Program-made: the position numbers and the translations under genes
Notes under the pieces: model-generated
The model's database searches: none
What the model was told of the DNA's origin: nothing
The model's input: only the letters and a program-made list of their open reading frames with translations
In this document: in pieces, positions 1 to 5,939 of the stretch
How the letters are laid out: each line of letters opens with the position of its first letter
How positions within the stretch are numbered: position 1 is the stretch's first letter
Origin: JAYRGC01 sp041908065
GTDB taxonomy: Bacteria; Pseudomonadota; Alphaproteobacteria; UBA9219
Assembly (NCBI GenBank): GCA_041908065.1
Contig: JAYRGC010000012.1
Location: 1 to 7,138 of the forward strand
Reading direction: 5' to 3'
DNA: 7,138 nucleotides

Positions 1-53
1 GTTGGTCGGATAAACAACCAAGATGATGTTTTGCGACACCCACCCGCACCTAA

Positions 54-75
54 CCTCCCCCTAAGAAGGGGGAGG
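54..75. repeat. GC-rich palindrome upstream of lptF
   Basis: A perfect inverted repeat: the arms CCTCCCCC (54-61) and GGGGGAGG (68-75) flank the 6-nt loop TAAGAA. It is embedded in a C-rich stretch (about 36-61) of the type often found in dispersed intergenic palindromes. Neither strand has a T-run directly after the hairpin, so it does not look like a simple intrinsic terminator. It may belong to a short palindromic repeat family related in style, but not in sequence, to the hairpins at the far end of the window. Confidence 0.6.
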
Positions 76-106
76 AACAGGCCGTGATTGCTGAAAGAGT
101 AATTCT

Positions 107-132
107 TTACCCGCCAGTTTTCAGAAAGAACC
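107..132 (-). repeat. Fragment of the dispersed repeat tail next to lptF
   Basis: Bases 107-132 match the end of element B (5853-5878) at 23 of 26 positions without gaps. The shared core includes GTTTTCAGAAAGA. It is the outer end of the tail that also begins element A at 2401. Upstream of 107 the similarity fades, so this is either a truncated copy or one whose remainder has diverged. It ends 1 nt before the alternative lptF start at 134, so that start would draw its ribosome-binding region from the repeat. Confidence 0.6.
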
Positions 133-172
133 TATGTGGTTTTGCGGAAATATACGCTCGACAGTGAGGATC

Positions 173-1297
173 ATGCCCCTGCTATTCAGATACATATTTC
201 GCCAGAATCTCTACGCCTTCGCGTTCGCGGCGGTGGTGGTGTCGTTCGTGGTTTTGCTGACGCAATCATTCCGTCTGCTGGCTATCGTCGTCGATAATTC
301 CGGCACAATGACGGTATTTCTTCGCCTGATGGGTTTGACTCTGCCGACGCTGCTGCCGCTTGTCGCCCCTATCGGCCTCGGGATAGCCATAATATTCTCC
401 TGCTATAAACTGGATTCCGACAGCGAGCTGGTAGTCATGCGCTCGGCCGGTGTCAGCCGATCGCGCTTGGCTATGCCTATACTGGCATTGGCGATGGCGG
501 TGACAGCCGCCGGATACTGCATGACGTTGTGGCTGACCCCCGCCGCCAATCGCGAGCTGGTGCGGCTGCAATACTATGTCCGCGACAATTTCTCGCCCAT
601 GCTGCTGCGCGCCGGAACCTTCAACGATCTCACCGATGGCCTGACATTTTATTCGCGGGAACATGGCCGCAAGGGAGAAATGCTGGACATCCTCGTCCAT
701 GACGTCCGCAAGCCCAAGGCTCCGGTGACCATCATGGCGGAAAAGGGCGTGTTTTCGACCACCGCTGACGGCGAGCCTCAGGTAGTGGTATTCAAAGGGC
801 GGCGACAGGAAATCGACCCCGACACGGGAAAAATGTCGCAGCTCGATTTCGACACATACGCCTTGGATCTGCGGCTGCTCCGCAACGGCATGGCCAAGCG
901 TCTCCCCGATCCTCGTGAACTGACGGTATCTCAACTTTTGGATCCTCCCAAGGAAAGGGAAAAACGCCGCGCCTCTCTGGAAAGAATGGCCGCCGAGCTG
1001 CACCAACGCTTGGCCTCGCCGCTTTTGGCCATCGACTACGCGGCCATCGCCGTCCTCTTCATGCTGGCCGGAGAGTTCAACCGTCGCGGCATGGCGCGGC
1101 GAATCGTCCTTGCCACCGCGACTATGGTGGCTGTGCAGGTCGGAATATTGTCGCTGGAAAATCTTATGGGCAAATACGCTTGGCTGGCTCCCGCCTATTA
1201 CGGCGCGGTGGCGTTGCCGGCCATCGTCTGCCTGTTCCTGCTTTTCTCGCCCGATATTCTCCGCAAAAAAAGCGGGAAAGGCGGCGTCCATGCGTAA
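173..1297 (+). CDS. lptF: LPS export ABC transporter permease LptF
   Basis: Inner-membrane subunit of LptB2FG, which extracts lipopolysaccharide from the inner membrane and passes it to the periplasmic Lpt bridge. The product is 374 aa. It shows three N-terminal membrane segments (about 12-30, 55-77, 101-121), a soluble beta-rich periplasmic domain (about 125-265), and three C-terminal segments (about 283-300, 311-329, 341-359). The family motif DSELVVMRSAGVS is at 83-95 and ELHQRLASPLL at 275-285. I chose ATG 173 (MPLLFRYIFRQN) because LptF proteins begin this way and GTGAGGA lies just upstream. An in-frame ATG at 134 adds 13 residues (MWFCGNIRSTVRI) that do not look like the family and abut a repeat fragment. 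The stop overlaps lptG by 8 nt (ATGCGTAA), which suggests translational coupling. The ATPase gene lptB is not in the window. The choice of LptF over LptG rests on gene order and N-terminal style. Confidence 0.93.
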   Translation: MPLLFRYIFRQNLYAFAFAAVVVSFVVLLTQSFRLLAIVVDNSGTMTVFLRLMGLTLPTLLPLVAPIGLGIAIIFSCYKLDSDSELVVMRSAGVSRSRLAMPILALAMAVTAAGYCMTLWLTPAANRELVRLQYYVRDNFSPMLLRAGTFNDLTDGLTFYSREHGRKGEMLDILVHDVRKPKAPVTIMAEKGVFSTTADGEPQVVVFKGRRQEIDPDTGKMSQLDFDTYALDLRLLRNGMAKRLPDPRELTVSQLLDPPKEREKRRASLERMAAELHQRLASPLLAIDYAAIAVLFMLAGEFNRRGMARRIVLATATMVAVQVGILSLENLMGKYAWLAPAYYGAVALPAIVCLFLLFSPDILRKKSGKGGVHA

Positions 1298-2381
1298 CCT
1301 GACCCTTAGCCTCTATTTGGGGCGGCAATACCTGCTGTGGTTTCTGGTGTTCCTGTTCGGTCTTGCCTCCATCATCTTTTTGTTCGAGGTGACCGAGTTG
1401 TTGCGCCGCACCCGCGAAGTGCAAAAAGCCACTTTGGACGTGGTGTTGCAAATGGGCGCGTACAAACTGCCCGACACGATCGAAAAGATACTGCCCTTCG
1501 TCGTGCTTTTTTCCGGCATGTTTTCTTTCTGGCGCATGACACGCAGCAGCGAGCTGGTGGTCGCCCGCGCCGCCGGAGTGTCGGCGTGGCAATTCCTCGC
1601 CCCCGCCATGGCGATAACCTTTCTGTTCGGCGTCTTCAACGTCGCCATGCTCAATCCGATAGGCGCGTCGATGAACGCCCGTTATCGCGAGATGGAATCG
1701 CGGTATCTCAATCGCGGCATCTCGCTGGAGCTGACCGGAGCCGGACTATGGCTGCGCCAAAACGACGGCGACAAACGGTATTTATTGCACGCCGAGCATG
1801 TCGAGCAAGATCCCACCACCATCGAGCCGCTGATAGCCTTCATCTATGATTCCGCCGGACATTACACCGGACGCATAGACGCGCCCCGCGCCGTTTTAGA
1901 GGGCGGAAAATGGAAAATCCGCGACGGCTGGTTGAACGAAGGCGCGGATCAACCGCCGCAATTCTTGGATTCTTTCGAGATAAAAACCTCGCTGACGCTT
2001 GAAAAAATGCAGGAAAGCATGGCTCCGCCCAACACCATATCGTTCTGGAAACTGCCGGACTTCGGCGAGGCGTTGCGCTCAATCGGGCTTCCGTCTTCCC
2101 GCCACGAGCTGCAGTTTCAGTCCCTTCTGGCCGAACCTTTCCTGTTGTGCGCCATGGTGCTGTTCGCCGCCGCCTTCTCCCTGAGGCTGGATCGGCAGGG
2201 AGGAATACTGAACGCCGTCATGGCCGGAATCTTCATCGGCAGCGTGATCTTCTTTCTGAACAATCTGGTGATAGCGATGGGGGCCAATCAAACCCTGCCC
2301 ATAACCATGGCGGCATGGGCTATTCCGCTGGCTGCGGCGGCGGCAGGACACTCTGTGCTGCTGTATCTGGAAGACGGGTGA
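1290..2381 (+). CDS. lptG: LPS export ABC transporter permease LptG
   Basis: Second membrane subunit of the LptB2FG transporter, pairing with LptF. The product is 363 aa, normal for the family. It has N-terminal membrane segments at about 14-34, 66-84 and 102-122, a periplasmic domain at about 125-265, and C-terminal segments at about 278-297, 306-326 and 337-357. The motif SSELVVARAAGVS (86-98) is the counterpart of the LptF motif. Other LptG-like signatures are SFWKLPDF (251-258) and RHELQFQSLLAEP (271-283). The ATG at 1290 lies inside the lptF stop region and is preceded by GGGAAAGG. A longer reading frame extends back to 1110, but its extra residues are an out-of-frame translation of lptF. 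In many alphaproteobacteria lptD follows lptG; here the gene is followed by a repeat and a convergent gene, so the operon appears to end here. Confidence 0.93.
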   Translation: MRNLTLSLYLGRQYLLWFLVFLFGLASIIFLFEVTELLRRTREVQKATLDVVLQMGAYKLPDTIEKILPFVVLFSGMFSFWRMTRSSELVVARAAGVSAWQFLAPAMAITFLFGVFNVAMLNPIGASMNARYREMESRYLNRGISLELTGAGLWLRQNDGDKRYLLHAEHVEQDPTTIEPLIAFIYDSAGHYTGRIDAPRAVLEGGKWKIRDGWLNEGADQPPQFLDSFEIKTSLTLEKMQESMAPPNTISFWKLPDFGEALRSIGLPSSRHELQFQSLLAEPFLLCAMVLFAAAFSLRLDRQGGILNAVMAGIFIGSVIFFLNNLVIAMGANQTLPITMAAWAIPLAAAAAGHSVLLYLEDG

Positions 2382-2454
2382 GAAGTGAAAGGATTTTTCA
2401 GGCTCTTGCCCAAAACGAGTGGGTAATTTTGCAGCCAATTGCAGCAGCAAGTAC

Positions 2455-2510
2455 CGTTATTGCAAAGTTTACGGCCAAAGGCCGTCATTGCAAAGTCTAC
2501 GGCCAAAGGC
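2455..2510. repeat. 28-bp tandem duplication in element A
   Basis: Two adjacent 28-bp units (2455-2482, 2483-2510) differ at 2 positions, both T to C. A third unit begins at 2511 (CGTCATTGCGAG) and then runs into the palindrome. Each unit contains the small palindrome GGCCAAAGGCC. Reverse-complement relatives of the unit appear on the far side of the element at 2668-2693 and 2701-2726. Confidence 0.85.
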
Positions 2511-2636
2511 CGTCATTGCGAGCCGCCACACTTTGGTTTGGACAGCGTTGAACGCTGTCGGGCGGCGAAGCAATCCAGTGCCACAGGCGCAACTGCTCTG
2601 GATTGCTTCGCCGCCAAGGGGCGGCTCGCAATGACG
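2511..2636. repeat. Nested palindromic core of element A
   Basis: The outer arms 2511-2527 and 2620-2636 are perfect 17-bp complements. The inner arms GGCGGCGAAGCAATCCAG (2561-2578) and 2598-2615 are perfect 18-bp complements around a 19-nt loop (2579-2597). Between the left outer and inner arms lies a 33-nt insert (2528-2560) with its own hairpin, GACAGCGTT G AACGCTGTC (2541-2559). The right arms are separated by only AAGG. Bases 2596-2636 are identical to the reverse complement of 5726-5766. Confidence 0.9.
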
Positions 2637-2671
2637 CTCAACCCCAAGGGGCGGCTCGCAATGACGGCCTT
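2614..2671. repeat. 30-bp-period duplication of the right arm
   Basis: The 23-nt block at 2614-2636 recurs exactly at 2644-2666, offset by 30 bp. The second copy continues with GCCTT, matching the inverted element B over 28 nt (2644-2671). So the second copy carries the ancestral outer junction, and the first is probably the added one, or the reverse by slippage. Element B has a single copy. Confidence 0.85.
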
Positions 2672-2727
2672 TAGCCGTAACTTCGCAAACGACCGACTGC
2701 CCTTTGGCCATAAACTTTTATACGACT

Positions 2728-3753
2728 TTAGACCGAAGCAGATTTTTTCTTCCTTCCGGCGGAGACTTTCGCTCCGGCAAGGCCTAGCAATTCGCTTACT
2801 CCCAAGCCGGATACCGCCGATACGGCCATTACCTTCTTGCGGCTGGCTTTGGCGAGGATGGCCGACTGCCGCTTGATCTCAGCCGCGCCCACCGCGTCGC
2901 ATTTCGACAAGGCGATTATCTCCGGCTTGCGGGTTATATTGTTGCCATAGGCTTTCAACTCGGCGCGCACCGTCTTGTAATCCCGCGCCACGTCGTCGGA
3001 GGTCACGTCGACCAAATGGATAAGAACCCGCGTCCTTTCGACATGCCCGAGAAACCTCGTGCCCAACCCCTGCCCCTCGTGCGCGCCTTCGATAAGCCCG
3101 GGAATATCGGCCAACACGAAGTCGAAAGCGTCGCCGCGTTCGCCCAGCCTAACGACGCCAAGATTCGGAGAAATCGTCGTGAAGGGATAATCGGCTATTT
3201 TCGGTTTCGCGCTGGTGCAAGCGGCGAGAAAGGTGGATTTTCCGGCATTTGGCAGGCCGACTAGTCCGGAATCGGCGATGAGTTTAAGCCGCAGCCAGAT
3301 CTCCATCTCCTGCCCGGGCCAGCCCGGGGTATAATGGCGCGGAGCCTGATTGGTCGAAGTCTTGTAATGCGCGTTGCCGAATCCGCCGTCGCCGCCTTTT
3401 AACAGCATTTCGCGCTGTCCGGCCTTTACCATGTCGGCCAGAACGGTTTCCCCGTCCGCCGCTATCACCTGCGTCCCAACCGGAACGCGCAAAACCATGT
3501 CGTCGCCGTGCGCTCCGGTGCGATCGCGCCCCGATCCCGGGCGTCCGTTTTTCGCTTCGTGGTGTTGGCGGTAACGATAGTCTATGAGAGTGTTGAGATT
3601 GTCGGCAGCCTCGACCCACACGTCGCCGCCTTTGCCGCCGCGCCCGCCATCGGGGCCGCCGAACTCGATGAATTTCTCGCGCCTAAAGCTGACGCATCCT
3701 GCGCCGCCGTGGCCGCTTTTGATATAAACCTTGGCTTGATCGAGAAATTTCAT
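2728..3753 (-). CDS. obg: Obg/CgtA family GTPase, ribosome assembly
   Basis: GTPase acting in late assembly of the 50S ribosomal subunit and in growth control, 341 aa. The N-terminal glycine-rich Obg fold spans about 1-158 (GGAGCVSFRRE, FGGPDGGRGGKGG, VPVGT). The G domain follows: Walker A GLPNAGKS (166-173), switch I TT (192-193), DIPG (216-219), a G4 position read as SKCD (283-286) rather than the textbook NKxD, and G5 SAVSG (312-316). The protein ends in a short Lys-rich tail (RKKKSASV) with no OCT-type C-terminal domain, normal for proteobacterial forms of this length. KSGHGGAG has His where Asp is usual. The start matches the family (MKFLDQAKVYIKSG), though the upstream bases show no clear Shine-Dalgarno. 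It lies 23 nt behind rpmA as the last gene of the operon and converges on lptG. Confidence 0.98.
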   Translation of the reverse strand: MKFLDQAKVYIKSGHGGAGCVSFRREKFIEFGGPDGGRGGKGGDVWVEAADNLNTLIDYRYRQHHEAKNGRPGSGRDRTGAHGDDMVLRVPVGTQVIAADGETVLADMVKAGQREMLLKGGDGGFGNAHYKTSTNQAPRHYTPGWPGQEMEIWLRLKLIADSGLVGLPNAGKSTFLAACTSAKPKIADYPFTTISPNLGVVRLGERGDAFDFVLADIPGLIEGAHEGQGLGTRFLGHVERTRVLIHLVDVTSDDVARDYKTVRAELKAYGNNITRKPEIIALSKCDAVGAAEIKRQSAILAKASRKKVMAVSAVSGLGVSELLGLAGAKVSAGRKKKSASV

Positions 3754-3776
3754 GCAACGCGGCTAATGCGCCGCCC

Positions 3777-4031
3777 TCAGGCCGACTGCTCGACCAGCAC
3801 GTACGTCCTGCCCCGCGCCTCGCGGAACTTCACGCGACCGTCCACCTTCGAATAGATGGTGTGATCGCGCCCCATGCCGGTGTTTTCGCCCGGGTAGAAC
3901 TTGGTTCCGCGCTGGCGCACGATGATGCATCCGCCCGAAGCCTTCTGTCCGCCGAACAGCTTCACGCCAAGGCGTCTACCTTCCGAATCGCGGCCGTTGC
4001 TTGACGAGCCGCCCGCTTTTTTATGTGCCAT
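3777..4031 (-). CDS. rpmA: 50S ribosomal protein L27
   Basis: Large-subunit protein near the peptidyl-transferase centre, 84 aa, full length. The N-terminus MAHKKAGGSSSNGRDS is the mature type, without the cleaved leader known from Firmicutes. The conserved core IIVRQRGTKFYPGENTGMG is at about 36-54, followed by RDHTIYS. AGGGA (complement of 4041-4045) sits 9 nt before the ATG and serves as ribosome-binding site. It follows rplU by 26 nt and precedes obg by 23 nt, the classical rplU-rpmA-obg order, so it is probably cotranscribed. Confidence 0.99.
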   Translation of the reverse strand: MAHKKAGGSSSNGRDSEGRRLGVKLFGGQKASGGCIIVRQRGTKFYPGENTGMGRDHTIYSKVDGRVKFREARGRTYVLVEQSA

Positions 4032-4057
4032 TTCCCGCGCTCCCTAGTCCTTAGTTC

Positions 4058-4369
4058 TTAAGCCGTGATTCCGGTGACTTTCAACACCGTGTATTCCTGA
4101 CGGTGGTTGTTGCGGCGGCGATAGTTTTGACGACGCTTTTTCTTGAACACGATCAGCTTGCCGGTGCGCTCTTGGGCGACAACCTCGGCCTTCACCTTCG
4201 CTCCCTTGACGAAAGGAGATCCGACGGTGGTCTTGCCGCCGTCGCACAGCATCAGCACTTCGGAAAGCTCGACCGTCTTTCCGGCCTCGGCCGGAAGCTT
4301 TTCGACCTGCACGAGATCCCCTTGCGAAACCTTGTACTGTTTTCCACCCGTCTTAACTATTGCGAACAT
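4058..4369 (-). CDS. rplU: 50S ribosomal protein L21
   Basis: Large-subunit protein binding 23S rRNA, 103 aa, the minimal length without the C-terminal extension some alphaproteobacteria carry. The start MFAIVKTGGKQYKVSQGD is diagnostic. The basic signature region FKKKRRQNYRRRNNHRQEYT lies near 74-93; the usual Gly before HRQ is Asn here. The sequence before the ATG (ACGGGATTAACC) gives only a weak ribosome-binding site. It is the first gene of the operon with rpmA and obg, about 75 nt downstream of the predicted transcription start. The leader may carry regulation. Confidence 0.99.
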   Translation of the reverse strand: MFAIVKTGGKQYKVSQGDLVQVEKLPAEAGKTVELSEVLMLCDGGKTTVGSPFVKGAKVKAEVVAQERTGKLIVFKKKRRQNYRRRNNHRQEYTVLKVTGITA

Positions 4370-4445
4370 GGTTAATCCCGTATGTCATTTGCGACAAAAC
4401 AAAACCCCTGCGGCGAAAACCCAACGGGTCTCAGCCGACCGAACC
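4370..4445 (-). promoter_or_regulatory. Putative 5' leader of the rplU operon
   Basis: The roughly 75-nt untranslated stretch between the predicted start of transcription and the rplU ATG. Read on the minus strand it contains the short hairpin ACCC GTT GGGT (complement of 4419-4429), followed by a TTTT run and then further T-rich sequence (GGGGTTTTGTTTTG). Ribosomal operons often control expression in such leaders, but I recognise no named motif. The regulatory reading is inference. Confidence 0.35.
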
Positions 4446-4450
4446 GGCTT

Positions 4451-4479
4451 CTTATCCATGAAACGCCGCCCCCTGTCAA
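4451..4479 (-). promoter_or_regulatory. Sigma70-type promoter of rplU-rpmA-obg
   Basis: On the minus strand a perfect -35 box TTGACA (complement of 4474-4479) is followed by exactly 17 nt (4457-4473) and then GATAAG (complement of 4451-4456), 4 of 6 matches to the -10 consensus. The expected start is near 4444, about 75 nt before the rplU ATG. The spacing and perfect -35 make it the best promoter candidate in the window. Confidence 0.65.
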
Positions 4480-4569
4480 GAAAAAGTAACGAGGGCAATA
4501 CGCCATTTGCGTAAGGCGAAGCATAATATATGCTGCCGCCGCATTCGTTAATAATCGGGGGACTGCACA

Positions 4570-5673
4570 GTGGGTTTCAACTGCGGAATTGTCGGATTGC
4601 CGAATGTTGGCAAATCCACCCTTTTCAACGCTCTTACGGCGACGGCGGCGGCGCAAGCGGCCAATTACCCGTTTTGCACGATCGAGCCTAACGTCGGGCG
4701 CGTCAGCGTGCCGGACGAACGGTTGGACAAGCTGGCCGCCGTGGCCAAATCGGGCAAGATCATCCCCACCCAGCTTGAGTTCGTCGACATCGCCGGATTA
4801 GTGCGCGGCGCGGCCAAGGGCGAAGGCTTGGGCAACCAGTTCCTCGCCCATATCCGCGAGGTGGACGCGATTATCCACGTCCTGCGCTGTTTCGAAGGCG
4901 GCGACGTGACTCACGTCGAAGGATCGGTGGATCCGGTGCGCGACGCCGAAACGGTGGAAACCGAGCTGATGCTGGCCGATCTCGACAATCTGGAAAAACG
5001 GCTGGCCAACGTCCAAAAGAAGGCCAAGGGCGGCGACGCGGAAGCTAGGGATCAGATCGAGGTGATGGAGCTGGCTTTGTCCGCGCTGCGCGACGGCAAG
5101 CCTGCGCGTTCGGTGCTGGCGGCGGTTCCGGCGGCGAAGCTAAGGCTCTTCAAGCAGCTCCAGCTGATAACGGCCAAGCCGGTTTTATACATCGCCAACG
5201 TGGCCGAGGAAGAGGCGGCGGCAGGCAACGCGCTGTCGGCCAAGGTGGCGGCCAAGGCCAAATCCGAAGGCACGGAAAGCGTGATCATCTCCGCCGCGAT
5301 AGAATCCGAAATCGCGACCTTGCCGGAATCCGAGCGCGGCGAGATGCTGAACGCCATCGGCCTCGGCGAACCCGGGCTGAACCGCATCATTCGCGCCGGA
5401 TACAAGATGCTGGGACTGGTGACTTTCTTCACCGTGGGGCCGAAAGAAGCCCGCGCATGGACGGTTCGCAAGGGAGCCGCCGCACCAGAGGCTGCAGGCG
5501 TTATCCATACCGATTTCGAACGCGGATTCATCAAGGCCGAAACCATCGACTACGCCAGCTATGTCTCCTGCAACGGCGAAGCCGGAGCGCGCGAGGCCGG
5601 AAAATTGCGGCAAGAAGGCAAAGAATACCTCGTCGCCGACGGAGATATTTTCCACTTCAAGTTCAACGTGTGA
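4570..5673 (+). CDS. ychF: Redox-regulated ATPase YchF (OLA1 type)
   Basis: Translation-associated P-loop protein of the Obg family that prefers ATP; in E. coli it is linked to stress responses and binds ribosomes. It is 367 aa, the usual length. Walker A GLPNVGKS is at 9-16, the switch region YPFCTIEPNVG at 33-43, DIAG at 73-76, and the altered G4 motif NVAEE (210-214, in place of NKxD) that explains adenine preference. A coiled-coil arm runs about 125-180, and the C-terminal TGS domain starts near 284 (TFFTVGPKEARAWTV). The start is GTG at 4570, since MGFNCGIVGLPNVGKST is the invariant family start; GGGGGA lies 7 nt upstream. It is divergent from rplU across a 200-nt gap. The common partner pth is not adjacent. 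I found no convincing promoter of its own. Confidence 0.98.
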   Translation: MGFNCGIVGLPNVGKSTLFNALTATAAAQAANYPFCTIEPNVGRVSVPDERLDKLAAVAKSGKIIPTQLEFVDIAGLVRGAAKGEGLGNQFLAHIREVDAIIHVLRCFEGGDVTHVEGSVDPVRDAETVETELMLADLDNLEKRLANVQKKAKGGDAEARDQIEVMELALSALRDGKPARSVLAAVPAAKLRLFKQLQLITAKPVLYIANVAEEEAAAGNALSAKVAAKAKSEGTESVIISAAIESEIATLPESERGEMLNAIGLGEPGLNRIIRAGYKMLGLVTFFTVGPKEARAWTVRKGAAAPEAAGVIHTDFERGFIKAETIDYASYVSCNGEAGAREAGKLRQEGKEYLVADGDIFHFKFNV

Positions 5674-5689
5674 CGGGCAAAGGCAAAGC

Positions 5690-5878
5690 GTCATTTGCGA
5701 GGATACAACCAAAGGCTGTGAAGGCCGTCATTGCGAGCCGCCCCTTGGCGGCGAAGCAATCCAGAGTCATCTAGCAACGGCACTGGATTGCTTCGCGGCC
5801 TGAAGAAGGCCGCTCGCAATGACGGTGCTTGTTGTTGCGTTTGGCTGCCAAATTACCCACCTGTTTTCAGAAAGAGCC
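5690..5878. repeat. Composite palindromic repeat element B
   Basis: Inverted relative of element A. From left to right: a degenerate unit (5690-5725, GTCATTTGCGAG then CCAAAGGC); the outer arm (from 5726); the inner arm GCGAAGCAATCCAG (5751-5764); an 18-nt loop (5765-5782); the inner arm CTGGATTGCTTCGC (5783-5796); the outer arm ending near 5825; then the tail to 5878. The extended inner arms pair at 17 of 18 positions and the outer arms at 17 of 18. The left and right arm pairs are separated by short linkers (CCTT and TGAAGAA). The tail 5816-5878 matches 2401-2463 reversed at 51 of 63 positions. The element fills the gap after the ychF stop and ends where the T-run of the next terminator begins. 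No coding potential is seen. Confidence 0.85.
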
Positions 5879-5910
5879 AAAAAAAGCCCGTCCGTTTTCA
5901 CGGACGGGCT
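5879..5910 (-). terminator. Rho-independent terminator of the exported-protein gene
   Basis: Read on the minus strand, AGCCCGTCCG pairs with CGGACGGGCT (10 bp, complement of 5885-5910) around a 6-nt loop, followed by a run of 7 T (complement of 5879-5885). It lies about 30 nt after the stop of the gene at 5940-6707. On the plus strand the hairpin has no T-run, so it acts mainly for the minus strand. The T-run touches the edge of element B. Confidence 0.92.
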
Positions 5911-5939
5911 GATAGCCTAGAAACATAAATCTTAAGATC

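Larger units (their letters stand above)
2401..2726. repeat. Composite palindromic repeat element A
   Basis: Repeat sequence fills almost the whole lptG-obg gap. In order it holds: a 63-nt tail (2401-2463, 51 of 63 identical to the inverted tail of element B); a 28-bp tandem pair (2455-2510); a nested palindrome (2511-2636); a duplicated right arm (2644-2671); and two degenerate units (2668-2693, 2701-2726). The right end stops 1 nt before the obg stop codon. The overall form is an imperfect inverted repeat: 2501-2527 pairs with 2650-2676 at 26 of 27 positions, and similarity continues outward on both sides. There is no transposase frame, so it is a non-autonomous, REP- or MITE-like element. 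The CATTGCGAG...CAATCCAG wording resembles palindromic repeats I recall from several bacterial groups. I cannot name the family. Confidence 0.85.

Noticed and set aside
54..75. Intrinsic terminator of an upstream gene
   Set aside because: The hairpin is strong, but no T-run follows on either strand and no upstream gene end is visible in the window.
266..1291. Long open frame on the minus strand opposite lptF
   Set aside because: The translation is His/Gln/Arg-rich with no recognisable domain and lies wholly antisense to a clear LptF; it is a GC-rich shadow frame.
2455..2671. Possible CRISPR array
   Set aside because: Only two adjacent 28-bp units with no spacers, and the right-hand repeats are mirrored arms of a palindrome; no cas genes.
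2439..2876. Open frames crossing the repeat and the end of obg
   Set aside because: They translate the repeat arms (recurring residues from the same units) and antisense obg sequence; no independent coding signal.
4507..4529. Promoter for ychF (TTGCGT with TAATAT)
   Set aside because: The spacing is about 11-12 nt and no better -35 lies at 16-18 nt from the AT-rich box, so the call would be arbitrary.
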